A stretch of 64,000 nucleotides of DNA from Prodigiosinella aquatilis (GCA_030388725.1 CP128857.1:4712001-4776000), one strand, 5' to 3'. Positions 8,739 through 18,268 are shown, numbered from the stretch's first letter. The notes: generated from the sequence alone by a model not told the origin. A program made the numbers and translations.

Positions 8739-9150
8739 TCGGAAACCTCAATCCTATCTGTTTACATGCTGTTATTGAGCCACACCGATAATCTTGGCTC
8801 AACAAGCGACTATTAAAGTTTAGGTCAACAAATCATCCATGGTTCGGCAGAGAAGGCCTAAACGTCTTCTGCGCCGTAGTCTGGCCTTGGTTATTATGCC
8901 AGTTCATTGCGACAGATGAAGAGACTTTCACTGCCAGGCGGTACTGCACACAATATGAAATGCGCACGCCTATCCGCTGTTTTATATCCGATAGATTTCG
9001 AGATGACAGGCATATCTATAGCCAACAATAAGAAATCCCGCCTTATTAGACGGGATTCAGACTATTGACAATCATGTCATCAACCTCAAACGCTGCCTGA
9101 AAAAGACGGTACATCCAGACGAGTGGACCATTCAGGCACGAATGACGTTA
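8739..9150. other. Intergenic region aguB-pfkA
   Basis: 412 bp. It must hold the aguB promoter (minus strand, upper boundary of aguB) and contains the probable pfkA terminator. A stretch near 8980-9030 (ATCCGATAGATTTCGAGATG) faintly resembles the end of enterobacterial intergenic repeats, but it is too short to call. No coding frame is credible. Confidence 0.5.
9034..9057 (-). terminator. Probable terminator of pfkA
   Basis: AATCCCG (9034-9040) and CGGGATT (9051-9057) form a 7-bp stem with a 10-nt loop. On the minus strand it is followed by TTCTTATTG. It lies about 95 bp beyond the pfkA stop. Confidence 0.6.
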
Positions 9151-10113
9151 TCAGTACAATTTCTTGGCCGTATCCAGCCAGTCACCCTTGAACGGGCGTT
9201 TCATGTTCTCAATAGCATCAATAATATCATGATGTACCAGTTTCTCATTCTGGATACCAACACAACGGCCACCGTACCCCTGTAGCAACAGCTCAATAGA
9301 GTACGCCCCCATGCGGGAAGCCAAAATTCGGTCATAAGCCACGGGAGAACCACCACGCTGAATATGACCCAGTACCGTGGCACGGGTTTCACGACCCGTC
9401 TCCTGTTGAATATAACGGGCCAGTTCACTCACATCACACATCAGTTCGGTAATTGCCACGATGGCGTGTTTTTTCCCTTTGGCGATACCAGCCTGAATTT
9501 CGTTCACCAGATCTTCAGGTTTGAAATCCACTTCTGGCAATACGATAAACTCACAGCCACCAGCAATCGCCGCAGCCAGCGTCAGGTCACCACAGTGGCG
9601 CCCCATCACTTCCACGATAGAAATACGCTGATGGGAAGAAGACGTATCACGCAGACGGTCGATTGCCTCTACCACGGTCTCCAGTGCGGTAAAATAGCCG
9701 ATGGTGTAGTCAGTGCCTGCAACGTCGTTATCAATAGTACCCGGCAAGCCAATGCAGGGGAAACCCATTTCCGTCAGGCGCTTGGCCCCCATATAGGAAC
9801 CATCACCACCGATAACCACCAAGGCATCCAGATTCCGTTTCTTCATGTTTTCGATGGCAACCTGACGTACAGCTTCCTTACGGAATTCAGGAAAGCGCGC
9901 TGAACCGAGGAAAGTACCGCCGCGGTTAATCATGTCGGATACGCTGTAGCGATCCAGTTGTGCCATCCGATCTTCATACAAACCCAGATAGCCATCATAG
10001 ATTCCGAACACTTCCAGACCTTCCGTTAATGCTGATCGTACGACACCACGAATGGCAGCATTCATGCCAGGTGCATCGCCACCGCTCGTCAATACTCCGA
10101 TTTTTTTTATCAT
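9151..10113 (-). CDS. pfkA: 6-phosphofructokinase isozyme I
   Basis: Phosphorylates fructose 6-phosphate to the 1,6-bisphosphate with ATP, the committed step of glycolysis. 320 residues, exactly the length of E. coli PfkA. Motifs: LTSGGDAPGMNAAIR (ATP site, residue 8 onward), GGDGSYMGAK, and PGTIDND with the catalytic Asp. Expected to be an allosteric tetramer. Monocistronic on the minus strand, with a consensus Cra operator and a TATAAT box upstream. In E. coli pfkA follows fieF in the same order. Confidence 0.98.
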   Translation of the reverse strand: MIKKIGVLTSGGDAPGMNAAIRGVVRSALTEGLEVFGIYDGYLGLYEDRMAQLDRYSVSDMINRGGTFLGSARFPEFRKEAVRQVAIENMKKRNLDALVVIGGDGSYMGAKRLTEMGFPCIGLPGTIDNDVAGTDYTIGYFTALETVVEAIDRLRDTSSSHQRISIVEVMGRHCGDLTLAAAIAGGCEFIVLPEVDFKPEDLVNEIQAGIAKGKKHAIVAITELMCDVSELARYIQQETGRETRATVLGHIQRGGSPVAYDRILASRMGAYSIELLLQGYGGRCVGIQNEKLVHHDIIDAIENMKRPFKGDWLDTAKKLY

Positions 10114-10215
10114 GACAACCTCTGGATTTGTAGATGTAAATTCGCAGATTTTTCTATCGTAAGGTTAATGGCATCAATCGACACCAGTGATAAACCCTTC
10201 ATCTTTTATAAGCAT

Positions 10216-10221
10216 ATTATA
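10216..10221 (-). promoter_or_regulatory. -10 box of the pfkA promoter
   Basis: A perfect TATAAT on the minus strand, about 100 bp upstream of the pfkA start. The -35 position about 17 bp away (TCAATT) is weak and falls inside the Cra operator. Confidence 0.55.
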
Positions 10222-10235
10222 ACAAATGCCCGTAG

Positions 10236-10249
10236 CTGAATTGATTCAG
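10236..10249 (-). promoter_or_regulatory. Cra (FruR) operator of pfkA
   Basis: CTGAATTGATTCAG, a near-palindrome that differs by one base from the Cra core TGAATCGATTCA. It overlaps the expected -35 region of the pfkA promoter, the geometry for repression. Cra is known to repress pfkA in E. coli. Confidence 0.8.
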
Positions 10250-10331
10250 GTCAGGCTTAAAGACCAATATATTCCTACTCCATATCACACTTTTACAACA
10301 CTATTACGACAAGGAGATAGATTTCACGGAG

Positions 10332-11234
10332 CTATAGTACCCATCGTCCCCGTTGTTCATCAGGCACAACAGAAACAGGATCCTGATGAATGATAATATC
10401 GGCGCCGAGAAAACGTCGTAGCAAAGCTTGCTCTATATCGTCGGCAATCTGATGTGACTCGAGCAGTGGCAATGCATCATCCATTTCCAGATGAAGTTGA
10501 ATAAACCGGGTAGGACCAGAACGGCGGGTTCTTAACTCATGACCACCAATGACCCCTGGCCATGATGACACAATACTAATAATTTCCGCGCGTTCTTCAT
10601 CTGGCAATGCTCGATCCAATAATGACTGTATGGCATCGTACGCCATCCTCAATGCACTGTATAAAATATAAACGCCAATACCCAGCGCAAAAGCCGCATC
10701 TGCCCAAGTCACACCTTTCCAGCTCAAGGCCAGCGCGACCAGAATAGCACCGTTCATCAACACATCGGACTGATAGTGCAACATATCTGCCCGCACCGCC
10801 TGGCTGTACGTTCTCCTGATGACCCAACGCTGGAAGGCCACTAGCAGTAAAGTCGAGATCAGCGCAACCACGGTAACCCACATCCCGAGTTCCGGCGCAT
10901 ACAGCGGTTGGGGTGAAATCAGATGCTGCATACCGGTCAATAGCAGAAACAGTGCGGAACCGGAAATAAACATGCTCTGGGCCAATGCCGCCAACGACTC
11001 AGCCTTACCATGACCAAACGTATGTTCCGGATCGGCGGGTTGCAGTGAATAACGCACCACCAGCAAGTTAATGAACGAAGCAGCGATATCCATTAGGGAG
11101 TCCACCAGTGACGCCAACAAACTAACTGACCCGGTATACCACCAGGCAAAGACTTTTAGCCCAAACAACAACAACGCAGTTGCGGTTGCCAGAAAAGCCG
11201 CCATCGTGACGAGGCGTGCGTATTGAGAATTCAT
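10332..11234 (-). CDS. fieF: Cation diffusion facilitator, ferrous iron/zinc efflux
   Basis: Inner membrane proton antiporter that exports Zn2+, Fe2+ and related divalent cations. ATG 11234 gives 300 residues, the length of E. coli FieF (YiiP), and starts MNSQYARLV. Upstream in-frame extensions lack homology. Transport-site residues are intact: Asp45 and Asp49 in LVDSLMDIAAS, and His153 and Asp157 in HYQSDVLMNG. The cytoplasmic domain keeps the TRRSGPTRFIQLHLEMD segment that binds the dimer zinc sites. It precedes pfkA as in E. coli, but the partner cpxP is displaced by about 9 kb of other genes. Confidence 0.97.
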   Translation of the reverse strand: MNSQYARLVTMAAFLATATALLLFGLKVFAWWYTGSVSLLASLVDSLMDIAASFINLLVVRYSLQPADPEHTFGHGKAESLAALAQSMFISGSALFLLLTGMQHLISPQPLYAPELGMWVTVVALISTLLLVAFQRWVIRRTYSQAVRADMLHYQSDVLMNGAILVALALSWKGVTWADAAFALGIGVYILYSALRMAYDAIQSLLDRALPDEERAEIISIVSSWPGVIGGHELRTRRSGPTRFIQLHLEMDDALPLLESHQIADDIEQALLRRFLGADIIIHQDPVSVVPDEQRGRWVL

Positions 11235-11373
11235 ACCTGACTCCTGACGGAATAAGGTGCTCAGTATACTGGATTGCCGGGGGAGAAAAACCGTGAAGGT
11301 TGCTATGTTGCCCAGTGGATTGTTGACGCGAAGTAAAACACTCATGTTACTTCGCGCCTTGAACGTCACTAAC

Positions 11374-11841
11374 TCACTTACGTAAAATCTTCTGCAATCG
11401 GCCCTGCTGCCAGCGCACCAGCCAGTTGCGCAGAAAAAACACATTAATAGCCTTTATCACCAGTAATCCTCCCCAAATCAGTAACGGCCAGAGAAACCAG
11501 TGGGTATGGGGATCGATTAGTCGATTAACTACAAATAAAACACTATTGATCACGGCAAACAAGATCAGGCTGCGCCAGAGTTTTCCTTCTTCATGCACCT
11601 GATGTTTAGCATCAAGAATTCGCTGTTCCAGCGATTCACTTTGCAGATGTCGCTCACCACTTTTTTCCATCAAATCCGCAACTCGTACCTCAAGGGCCGC
11701 GGCAATCGCGCTAAGCGTTTCCAGGCTGGCTTGCTCGCCATTCTCAATACGTTGAATGGTACGAACACTGAGGGAAGCCAGTTCAGCCAGCTGTTCCTGA
11801 GACCAGGCCCGGGAAAGACGCAATGATTTTATCGCATTCAT
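11374..11841 (-). CDS. XRE-type transcriptional regulator with two C-terminal membrane helices
   Basis: 155-residue protein. Residues 1-55 are a Cro/C1-type helix-turn-helix (WSQEQLAELASLSVRTIQRIENGEQASLETLSAIA in overlapping parts). After a charged linker follow two hydrophobic segments, about 91-108 (LILFAVINSVLFVV) and 114-136, matching the 2TM domain of HTH proteins that sit at the membrane. Two ATGs are adjacent (11844 and 11841). AAAGGAG lies 6 nt from the second and only 3 nt from the first, so 11841 is preferred. No partner gene identifies its target. It stands alone, transcribed away from the Nudix gene. Confidence 0.8.
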   Translation of the reverse strand: MNAIKSLRLSRAWSQEQLAELASLSVRTIQRIENGEQASLETLSAIAAALEVRVADLMEKSGERHLQSESLEQRILDAKHQVHEEGKLWRSLILFAVINSVLFVVNRLIDPHTHWFLWPLLIWGGLLVIKAINVFFLRNWLVRWQQGRLQKILRK

Positions 11842-12057
11842 CATAAACTCCTTTAGATATGAAACCGGGTACCAGCTTGAATCTGCATCTGGAAAAACAC
11901 CACGACAGCGACCCGACAGCAACACGACACCATCCTGACAGGCAGCGGAAACAGGCTGCCATAACAGCGACACCACTCACTGTATCCTGCATATATTGAC
12001 ATCGAACCCGTCGGCGAGAAAAATGATTGCCCCATCAGATATAGCGCCAGAGACCCC

Positions 12058-12507
12058 ATGAAACACAGACCATCATCACGTCTACTGATACTCGACCCAC
12101 AACAACGGGTGCTGTTGTTCAGATTTAGTCATACCAGTGATGCACTGGCTGGCCAAACCTACTGGGCCACGCCAGGAGGTGCCGTGGAAGCGGGTGAGAC
12201 CTTTGAGCAGGCAGCCATACGGGAATTGCAGGAGGAAACTGGCATCATTATTCAGGATCCCGGCGGTTGTATCGCGACACGGACATTCCCCATGGTACTG
12301 TCCAGCGGTGAGCAAGTAATAGCGGATGAGCGATTTTTCATCGTTTACACCGCTGATAACACGCTGAGGGATGACCAATGGAGTGAGCACGAAAAACACG
12401 TTATCACCCAGCACAAATGGTGGTCACTGGATGAACTGGGTCAGACGACAAAAACCGTTTTTCCGCAAGAGATTGTCTCTATGCTCAGCCAGCACGGCTC
12501 CACCTAA
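12058..12507 (+). CDS. Nudix hydrolase
   Basis: 149-residue single-domain hydrolase of nucleoside diphosphate-linked compounds. The Nudix box is complete: GGAVEAGETFEQAAIRELQE (20 residues) followed by ETG, with the metal-binding REL..EE core at about residues 55-60. The substrate cannot be told from sequence; (d)NTP clean-up or a dinucleoside polyphosphate is typical for such short members. It faces away from the HTH gene and converges on the IclR gene, and has no operon partner. Confidence 0.9.
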   Translation: MKHRPSSRLLILDPQQRVLLFRFSHTSDALAGQTYWATPGGAVEAGETFEQAAIRELQEETGIIIQDPGGCIATRTFPMVLSSGEQVIADERFFIVYTADNTLRDDQWSEHEKHVITQHKWWSLDELGQTTKTVFPQEIVSMLSQHGST

Positions 12508-12550
12508 GAAAACCGGCCCTCCAAGTATTACTCACTCATATTTTATAGCG

Positions 12551-13276
12551 TTATCCAGGCATGACGGCACCTAATACGAGTGATAACGCGATGGCCGCTT
12601 CCATCAATAATTGCTGGCTGTAGGTATCGGCAGGATCGAACCGGCTGGTAGGTCCGGAGATACTCAATGCCCCCGCTAACTGGTTATCATGTTTGAATAC
12701 CGGCGCGGAGATAGACGCTGTGAGATAGGTAGTCGATGCCTGACGGTTAGCCCCTGCACCGGTGGACGTAAACAAACCGGCGGGAAATGACCATTTCGCC
12801 GGCATACCCTGTTCAAAGGTGCGTAAAACATGCGCGGCAGAAGTATCATCCATCGGCAGCATCGTGCCGACCGGCACACTGGATTTTATATGCTGCGGCG
12901 AATCTTTACGCAGCAAACACAAACGGTGGTCACCATCACGGACAAAGAAAGTGCTGCTTTCCAATGTGGCGTCAGTGAGCTTATCCAACACGGGTAACAC
13001 GTGCTCACGCAGATTAAATGTGCGCTCATATGTACAACCGAGCTGATAAGCGCGGGAACCGAGCTCATAGCTGCCATCCACTCGCTTTAACACATAGCGT
13101 TCAGCTTCCAGTGAGAGCATATAACGGAGGATCACGCTCTTGAACAATCCGGTTTGCGCTTCCAGCTCACTCAGCGTAATGCCGCCTGAGTGATGAATAA
13201 ATGCATCGAGAATGGCCAACGTCCGTTTGACGGCCTTGACCGAGCGATCAACATCAGTGGTTTTTTGCCTGGACAT
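12551..13276 (-). CDS. IclR family transcriptional regulator
   Basis: 241 residues from ATG 13276. A longer frame starting at 13333 would overlap the preceding gene and lacks a ribosome site. The N-terminal winged helix lies at about residues 10-70 (TLAILDAFIHHSGGITLSELE). The C-terminal GAF-like effector domain has the usual CLLRKDS and LAGALSISGP segments. It is the last gene of a minus-strand run, 40 bp after the 2-hydroxyacid dehydrogenase stop, and likely controls the importer, aminotransferase, MFS and dehydrogenase genes before it. The effector is unknown and may be the substrate or product of that dehydrogenase. Confidence 0.9.
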   Translation of the reverse strand: MSRQKTTDVDRSVKAVKRTLAILDAFIHHSGGITLSELEAQTGLFKSVILRYMLSLEAERYVLKRVDGSYELGSRAYQLGCTYERTFNLREHVLPVLDKLTDATLESSTFFVRDGDHRLCLLRKDSPQHIKSSVPVGTMLPMDDTSAAHVLRTFEQGMPAKWSFPAGLFTSTGAGANRQASTTYLTASISAPVFKHDNQLAGALSISGPTSRFDPADTYSQQLLMEAAIALSLVLGAVMPG

Positions 13277-13316
13277 ACCTACCCGCAAAATTAGCAAAAG
13301 AAGTAATGTACAAGGA

Positions 13317-14273
13317 TTAGCAGACCCTGCCAATCAAGCGGCCACCCTTAAAATAAGCCACCGTATTATCCAGCATCCGTTGCTGTTGAGCATCCTGCGC
13401 AGAATGCGTATTGGCCGCAACGTGAGGTGTGAGAATAATATTCTCCACCGATTGCAAACGGGTAGAGATTTCGGGTTCAAATTCATACACATCCAACGCG
13501 GCGCCAGCAATCCGCCGGTTCTCCAGCGCATCACACAGCGCCGCCTCATCAATCAGCATTCCTCGAGCGATATTGACCAGATGCCCTTGCGGCCCCAGCG
13601 CATTCAGAACCTGGGTATCCACAATATGGTAGTTTTGTGTAGTGCCACGCGCAGCGAGCACCAGGACATCCGCCCATTCGGCCAGTTGTAAAAGATTCTC
13701 CAGAAAGCGATATGACACCACTTTCTGAGTACGGCTATGATAGCCAATCTCCATATTGAACGCCTGCGCCCGTTGAGCGATTTGTAAACCGATTTCGCCT
13801 AAACCATAGATCCCCAATCGATGGCCTTCCAACCCGGGGACCGACGGATAACGTTCAACACTGTTTCCTTTCCATTGGCCGCTACGTAAGAAACGTTCAC
13901 TGGTTAAAATCTGTCGGGTACTGCTCAGAATCAACCCCAATGCAAATTCAGCAACACTGCTGGCGTTGGTGCCGGCGGCATTGGTTAGCGCAATCCCCTT
14001 TTGTTTCAGATACTCGCTATCAACGAACTCGATGCCAGAACCATAACAACTCACCAAACGCAGACCAGGCAACGCATCTACCAGGGCCTTTTCCGTAGGA
14101 ATGCCGCTCATGGTCAGCAACACCTCTGCTGATTCGGCACCAGCGGGAAGATCTTGCCCGTCGAGACGGGTCAACGGACCAATCAGGTGAAAATGCTCAC
14201 GCAATTGCTGAACCAGACGGGGGGGAAGCATACGGGCCATCAATACGGTTTTTTTCATCATCGTCTCGCTCAT
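13317..14273 (-). CDS. D-isomer specific 2-hydroxyacid dehydrogenase
   Basis: 318 residues. Reduces a 2-oxoacid to a D-2-hydroxyacid with NAD(P)H. Nucleotide-binding GLGEIG is at 157-162. The loop after the second strand reads HSR (179-181); a basic residue there suggests NADPH rather than NADH. The catalytic set is intact: Arg237 in NIARGMLIDE, Glu266 in YEFEPE and His284 in LTPHVAANTH. ATG 14273 overlaps the stop of the MFS gene as ATGA, with GGAG nine bases upstream; this sets the start. Resembles glyoxylate/hydroxypyruvate and hydroxyphenylpyruvate reductases. The true substrate is open, but co-transcription with an aminotransferase suggests an amino acid-derived 2-oxoacid. Confidence 0.9.
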   Translation of the reverse strand: MSETMMKKTVLMARMLPPRLVQQLREHFHLIGPLTRLDGQDLPAGAESAEVLLTMSGIPTEKALVDALPGLRLVSCYGSGIEFVDSEYLKQKGIALTNAAGTNASSVAEFALGLILSSTRQILTSERFLRSGQWKGNSVERYPSVPGLEGHRLGIYGLGEIGLQIAQRAQAFNMEIGYHSRTQKVVSYRFLENLLQLAEWADVLVLAARGTTQNYHIVDTQVLNALGPQGHLVNIARGMLIDEAALCDALENRRIAGAALDVYEFEPEISTRLQSVENIILTPHVAANTHSAQDAQQQRMLDNTVAYFKGGRLIGRVC

Positions 14274-15490
14274 CGGTTGTAACTCCTGCTGGTGTGTTTC
14301 CATTTTGTAGCTCCCCACTGTCCGCCTAATACCACCACCAACATGAAGGCCATCAACAGAAAAGTCGACATGATATTTGTGACAGAAGCCATCATTCCTA
14401 CCAGTAAGTTCCCCAGCGGCATGGTGCCCTGGAATGACATACCATATAGACCGACCACCGCTCCGCGCAGCTCCGACGGGCTGTGATGCTGCAACGTTGA
14501 GTTAATCATGGTCGAGAAAAATGTCAGCGACAAACCCAGCAGCAGGAAGCACAGGCTGGTCAACACGGGAAGGTGAGAGAACGCAATCCCCGTCAGCGCC
14601 AACACGCAACACCAGGGAGCAACACTCAGCCACTGCAATAGGCACTGATGGGAAACCCTGGTGGAGATCAACAGTGCCGAACAGAGCGAACCAATCCCGG
14701 CACTGCTGAAAAACCAGCCAGTGTAACGGGTGGTATCATGAAACCCTTGAGCAGCCAGCACCGGAATCAATGACTGATATGAGCCGGCAAATATACCAAC
14801 AACCGCCAGCATCGGCAGGAAACGCACGGCAAAACTATCCTGCATGACGTAGCGGATCGCATTGCGCATGCCGCCCGCTTTGCGGTTTTTATAATCCGGC
14901 TCAACGACCTGTATCCTCCTGACAGCAAAAAACATGGTCATCAACCCGCACAGTGAAATAACAAACCCCCCCGCAGCACCCACCTGATTAAAGCTGTAAG
15001 CCGCTATCGCCGGGCCAAACATCCTGCCGATATTAAATACCATCGTATTCATCGCCACAGCGTTATACATCAATGATTTATCGTGGAGACTACTGGTCAG
15101 TAGTAATTGACGGGTCGGGAGCTCCATGGAAGAAATGCACCCGGCAACACCGGCAATCAGTAAGATAAATGTTGGGCTGATGAAATGAAGCGTCACGCTG
15201 GTTAACAGCAGTGTCGAGATAATCATGGAGAGAAACAGGATCCTCATCATGATGACCTTGACGCGCGTAGGGGTCAGACGGCTGCCAAACAGCAACGGAA
15301 CAATCAACGCTGGGCAATAAAGCAAGAAATTGAGCACCCCCAGCATCCACGCGGCATGGGTCATTTGCCACAACAACAGATTCAACGTCACGTTCTGCGT
15401 CCACAACCCCAGGATGGAGGCGGCCTGCCCCATTAAATACCGGCGTGTCATCGGCTCTCTGAATACTGGGAAAGTACGAATCAGCGTCAT
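14270..15490 (-). CDS. MFS transporter
   Basis: Integral inner membrane protein, 406 residues from ATG 15490 (AAGGA upstream), with about 10-12 hydrophobic helices. Layout is that of the MFS_3/enterobactin-exporter type (EntS-like): N-terminal REPMTRRYLMGQAASILGLW and a central cytoplasmic loop with a basic patch. Such proteins usually export small metabolites. Its stop overlaps the dehydrogenase start, and it lies 122 bp after the aminotransferase. In this context it may export the hydroxyacid product of the cluster. Longer upstream in-frame starts overlap the aminotransferase and look non-coding. Confidence 0.88.
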   Translation of the reverse strand: MTLIRTFPVFREPMTRRYLMGQAASILGLWTQNVTLNLLLWQMTHAAWMLGVLNFLLYCPALIVPLLFGSRLTPTRVKVIMMRILFLSMIISTLLLTSVTLHFISPTFILLIAGVAGCISSMELPTRQLLLTSSLHDKSLMYNAVAMNTMVFNIGRMFGPAIAAYSFNQVGAAGGFVISLCGLMTMFFAVRRIQVVEPDYKNRKAGGMRNAIRYVMQDSFAVRFLPMLAVVGIFAGSYQSLIPVLAAQGFHDTTRYTGWFFSSAGIGSLCSALLISTRVSHQCLLQWLSVAPWCCVLALTGIAFSHLPVLTSLCFLLLGLSLTFFSTMINSTLQHHSPSELRGAVVGLYGMSFQGTMPLGNLLVGMMASVTNIMSTFLLMAFMLVVVLGGQWGATKWKHTSRSYNR

Positions 15491-15612
15491 TTCACGTCCT
15501 TGAACATCGCCACAATATGCACACATAAAGAATGAAAAAGAGATCCTTCCCGAAATGAACGAAGGAGCCGCCATGCAGTGGCCATGGCACCCACCAGGCC
15601 GCGTCAGAGATC

Positions 15613-16815
15613 TTATACAAGACGCTGACAAAAGCGCTGAATCCGCTGGCACGCCTCCTCAAGCTGCGCCATCGAAGCCGCGTAAGAGAGACGAAAATTA
15701 GGTGCCAGACCAAATGCGCCACCGTGCACCAGCGCCACGCCTTCACTGGACAGCAGTGCTTCGGTAAAGTCCTGATCGCTGTGGAGCACACGTCCTTCCG
15801 GGGTGGTTTTCTGCAACGTACCGGCACAGGACGGATAAACATAAAACGCGCCCTGAGGCACCTGACAATTAATTCCTGGCGCCGCATTCAGAGCGGCAAC
15901 GACATAGTTGCGGCGCATGATGAAACTGGACTTCCAGTCGGCAAAGAACGCCTGTGACCCCGTCAGCGCAGCCACCGCGGCCCATTGTGAAATAGAAGAG
16001 ACGCCAGATGTGGTTTGTCCCTGAATCGTCTCCATGGCGTTGATAAGCCACGCCGGGGCGGCACCGTAGCCGACGCGCCACCCGGTCATGGCATAAGCTT
16101 TTGATACTCCGTTGATCACCAGTGAGCGTTCAATTAATGCTGGTTCGACCTGGGGAAAGGTATAGAACGTGCAATCGTCGTAGACCAGTTTTTCATAGAT
16201 ATCGTCACACATGACCCAGACATGGGGATGGCGCAGCAGGACATCCGCCAGCGCACGCAGTTCCTGATAGGTATATACCGCCCCGGAAGGATTCGAAGGT
16301 GAATTAAACATCAGCCATTTGGTTTTTGGCGTAATCGCCGCCTCAAGCGCGTCGGCGGTTAGCTTGAATCCCTGTCGTTCACTGACGGGGACCGTCACCG
16401 GCGTACCACCACTGAGCGACACCATTTCCGGATAGGAAACCCAATAAGGCGCGGGGATAATCACTTCGTCGCCTGGATTTAACGTCGCCATCAGTGCGTT
16501 GGAGATAATCTGCTTGGCACCGTTGGAAACGATGATCTGTTTGATGCCATAGGCCAGTTGGTTGTCCTGTTTGAATTTGGCGACTACCGCCTCGCGCAGT
16601 GCCGGAATGCCGGCTATTGGTGGGTATTTTGTCTCACCACGGTCCATCGCCTGTAACGCCGCCTGCTTGATATGCTGCGGCGTGTCAAAATCCGGTTCCC
16701 CGGAGCTTAGCGCGATGACATCCCGCCCCTGCGCTTTCAGATCGCGGGCTAACTGGCTAACAGCATTGCTGGCTGAAGGTTTGATACGTGTGAGTACATC
16801 AGATGTCATGCTCAT
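15613..16815 (-). CDS. Class I aminotransferase (aspartate/aromatic type, AspAT subgroup Ib)
   Basis: PLP enzyme of 400 residues transferring an amino group between an amino acid and a 2-oxoacid. Motifs: SSGEPDFDTP near the N-terminus, the NSPSNPSGAVY segment, and the Schiff-base Lys in NGVSKAYAMTGWRVGY at about residue 240. The Arg that binds the substrate carboxylate lies in NFRLSYAAS near the end. The frame opens at a TTG overlapping the ABC ATPase stop, but ATG 16815 has AGGA nine bases upstream and is preferred. Placed directly after an amino acid importer, it probably deaminates the imported substrate. Confidence 0.93.
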   Translation of the reverse strand: MSMTSDVLTRIKPSASNAVSQLARDLKAQGRDVIALSSGEPDFDTPQHIKQAALQAMDRGETKYPPIAGIPALREAVVAKFKQDNQLAYGIKQIIVSNGAKQIISNALMATLNPGDEVIIPAPYWVSYPEMVSLSGGTPVTVPVSERQGFKLTADALEAAITPKTKWLMFNSPSNPSGAVYTYQELRALADVLLRHPHVWVMCDDIYEKLVYDDCTFYTFPQVEPALIERSLVINGVSKAYAMTGWRVGYGAAPAWLINAMETIQGQTTSGVSSISQWAAVAALTGSQAFFADWKSSFIMRRNYVVAALNAAPGINCQVPQGAFYVYPSCAGTLQKTTPEGRVLHSDQDFTEALLSSEGVALVHGGAFGLAPNFRLSYAASMAQLEEACQRIQRFCQRLV

Positions 16816-16829
16816 GCTTACAATTCCTG

Positions 16830-17555
16830 TCAATGGCGGATATCAGCGACAAATTTTTGTGCGCGGGGATGTTGGGGTTGATAGAAAAAAGCTTCAGGCG
16901 TAGCCCGTTCGATGATTTCACCGCGATCCATAAATAACACGCGGTCGGCAACGTCTTTAGCAAAGCCCATTTCATGGGTCACACACACCATGGTCATGCC
17001 TTCCCTGCCCAGTTGCTGCATAACCTGCAACACCTCGCCGACCATCTCCGGGTCGAGGGCGCTGGTTGGCTCGTCGAACAACATCACCGGGGGTTTCATC
17101 GCCAACGCCCGTGCGATGGCAACCCGCTGCTGCTGACCACCGGAAAGCTGATGGGGATAGGCGCTCAATTTCATCGACAATCCGACTTTCTCCAGCAAAG
17201 CCATCGACACCTCATCCGCGTCGCGTTTATCACTTTTACGCACCCGGCGCTGTGCCAGCGTGACGTTCTGTAATACCGTCAGATTGGGGAATAAATTAAA
17301 TTGCTGGAAAACAAAACCGATGTTGCTACGAAACTGATTCAGATCGATATCACTGGCACGGCTGTCGATACCATCCACCAGAATGCGTCCGTTCTGGATC
17401 TCTTCCAGTCGGTTGATGGTACGGATCAAGGTCGATTTGCCTGATCCTGACGGCCCACAAACTACGACCACTTCTCCGCGAGCTACTTCTTCAGAAACGT
17501 TATTCAGCACTTTATTCGGCCCATACCATTTCTCAACGTTTTCTATTTTCAACAT
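16830..17555 (-). CDS. Polar amino acid ABC importer, ATPase subunit
   Basis: 241 residues, GlnQ/GltL type. Walker A GPSGSGKST (about 34-42), signature LSGGQQQRVAIARA and Walker B VMLFDEPTSALDPE are all intact, with the H-loop in CVTHEMGFA. It energises uptake through the two permeases upstream. The stop is followed at once by the aminotransferase. The ligand cannot be read from the ATPase. Confidence 0.95.
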   Translation of the reverse strand: MLKIENVEKWYGPNKVLNNVSEEVARGEVVVVCGPSGSGKSTLIRTINRLEEIQNGRILVDGIDSRASDIDLNQFRSNIGFVFQQFNLFPNLTVLQNVTLAQRRVRKSDKRDADEVSMALLEKVGLSMKLSAYPHQLSGGQQQRVAIARALAMKPPVMLFDEPTSALDPEMVGEVLQVMQQLGREGMTMVCVTHEMGFAKDVADRVLFMDRGEIIERATPEAFFYQPQHPRAQKFVADIRH

Positions 17556-17565
17556 GTCGAGTCTC

Positions 17566-18267
17566 CTATATTTTCAGTTGTCGTTTGCGCTGAATAATGT
17601 TTTCCAGATAGCCGACCAATTGCGTCAATGAAAAGCAGATAATGAAATAGATAATCGCCAAAATGCCAAAGACCTGTAATGGTTTGGTTAATTCGATGGT
17701 ATTAATCTGATAAGCGGAATATGTCAGTTCTGCGACACCAATAACATATCCCAATGACGTATTCTTAATCAGGTTAATAAATTGATTAAGAATACTGGGA
17801 ATCATGGTAAATAGTGCTTGCGGCAATATAACCTCTGCAAGAGCACGTGAATAACTAATCCCTAATGTTCTTGCGGCTTCAATTTGTCCAACAGGAATTG
17901 ATTTTATTCCCGCTCTGATAACTTCACCTAAAAAAGCCGTTTCATAGATAATTAATGCCACAGTCAGCGTCATAACACCTGAAATTGAGTGTCCGGAAAG
18001 CAGAGGCACAGCAAAATAGGACCAGAACACCAACATCAACACCGGCAATCCACGAATAACACTGGAAAATATAGTCGCAGGGATAAAGAGAACCTTATAT
18101 TTGCTGGTTCTGGCAATGCCGACCAATATTGCCAGCGGAAACGCGCAAACCAAACCGCTGAGTGCAATAAGCAGTGTCAAAGCCAACCCGCCGATCGGCC
18201 CATCCGGATAAGCGCCTACCAGAAGTAAATCACGGTAATTCATTACGATAGCTATCATGTCACTCAT
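17566..18267 (-). CDS. Polar amino acid ABC importer, permease
   Basis: 233-residue inner membrane protein of the HisMQ family with about five helices. The coupling EAA loop reads EAARTLGISYSRALAEVILPQ. GGAG lies eight bases before the ATG and one base separates it from the first permease gene, so the two permeases are translated together as a heterodimer. The C-terminal tail is basic (QRKRQLKI). Confidence 0.94.
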   Translation of the reverse strand: MSDMIAIVMNYRDLLLVGAYPDGPIGGLALTLLIALSGLVCAFPLAILVGIARTSKYKVLFIPATIFSSVIRGLPVLMLVFWSYFAVPLLSGHSISGVMTLTVALIIYETAFLGEVIRAGIKSIPVGQIEAARTLGISYSRALAEVILPQALFTMIPSILNQFINLIKNTSLGYVIGVAELTYSAYQINTIELTKPLQVFGILAIIYFIICFSLTQLVGYLENIIQRKRQLKI

Positions 18268-18268
18268 A

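Noticed and set aside
8980..9030. Possible ERIC-like remnant near ATCCGATAGATTTCGAG
   Set aside because: Only a short stretch resembles the element ends; the core is missing.
9364..9903. 179-codon plus-strand frame
   Set aside because: Antisense shadow of pfkA.
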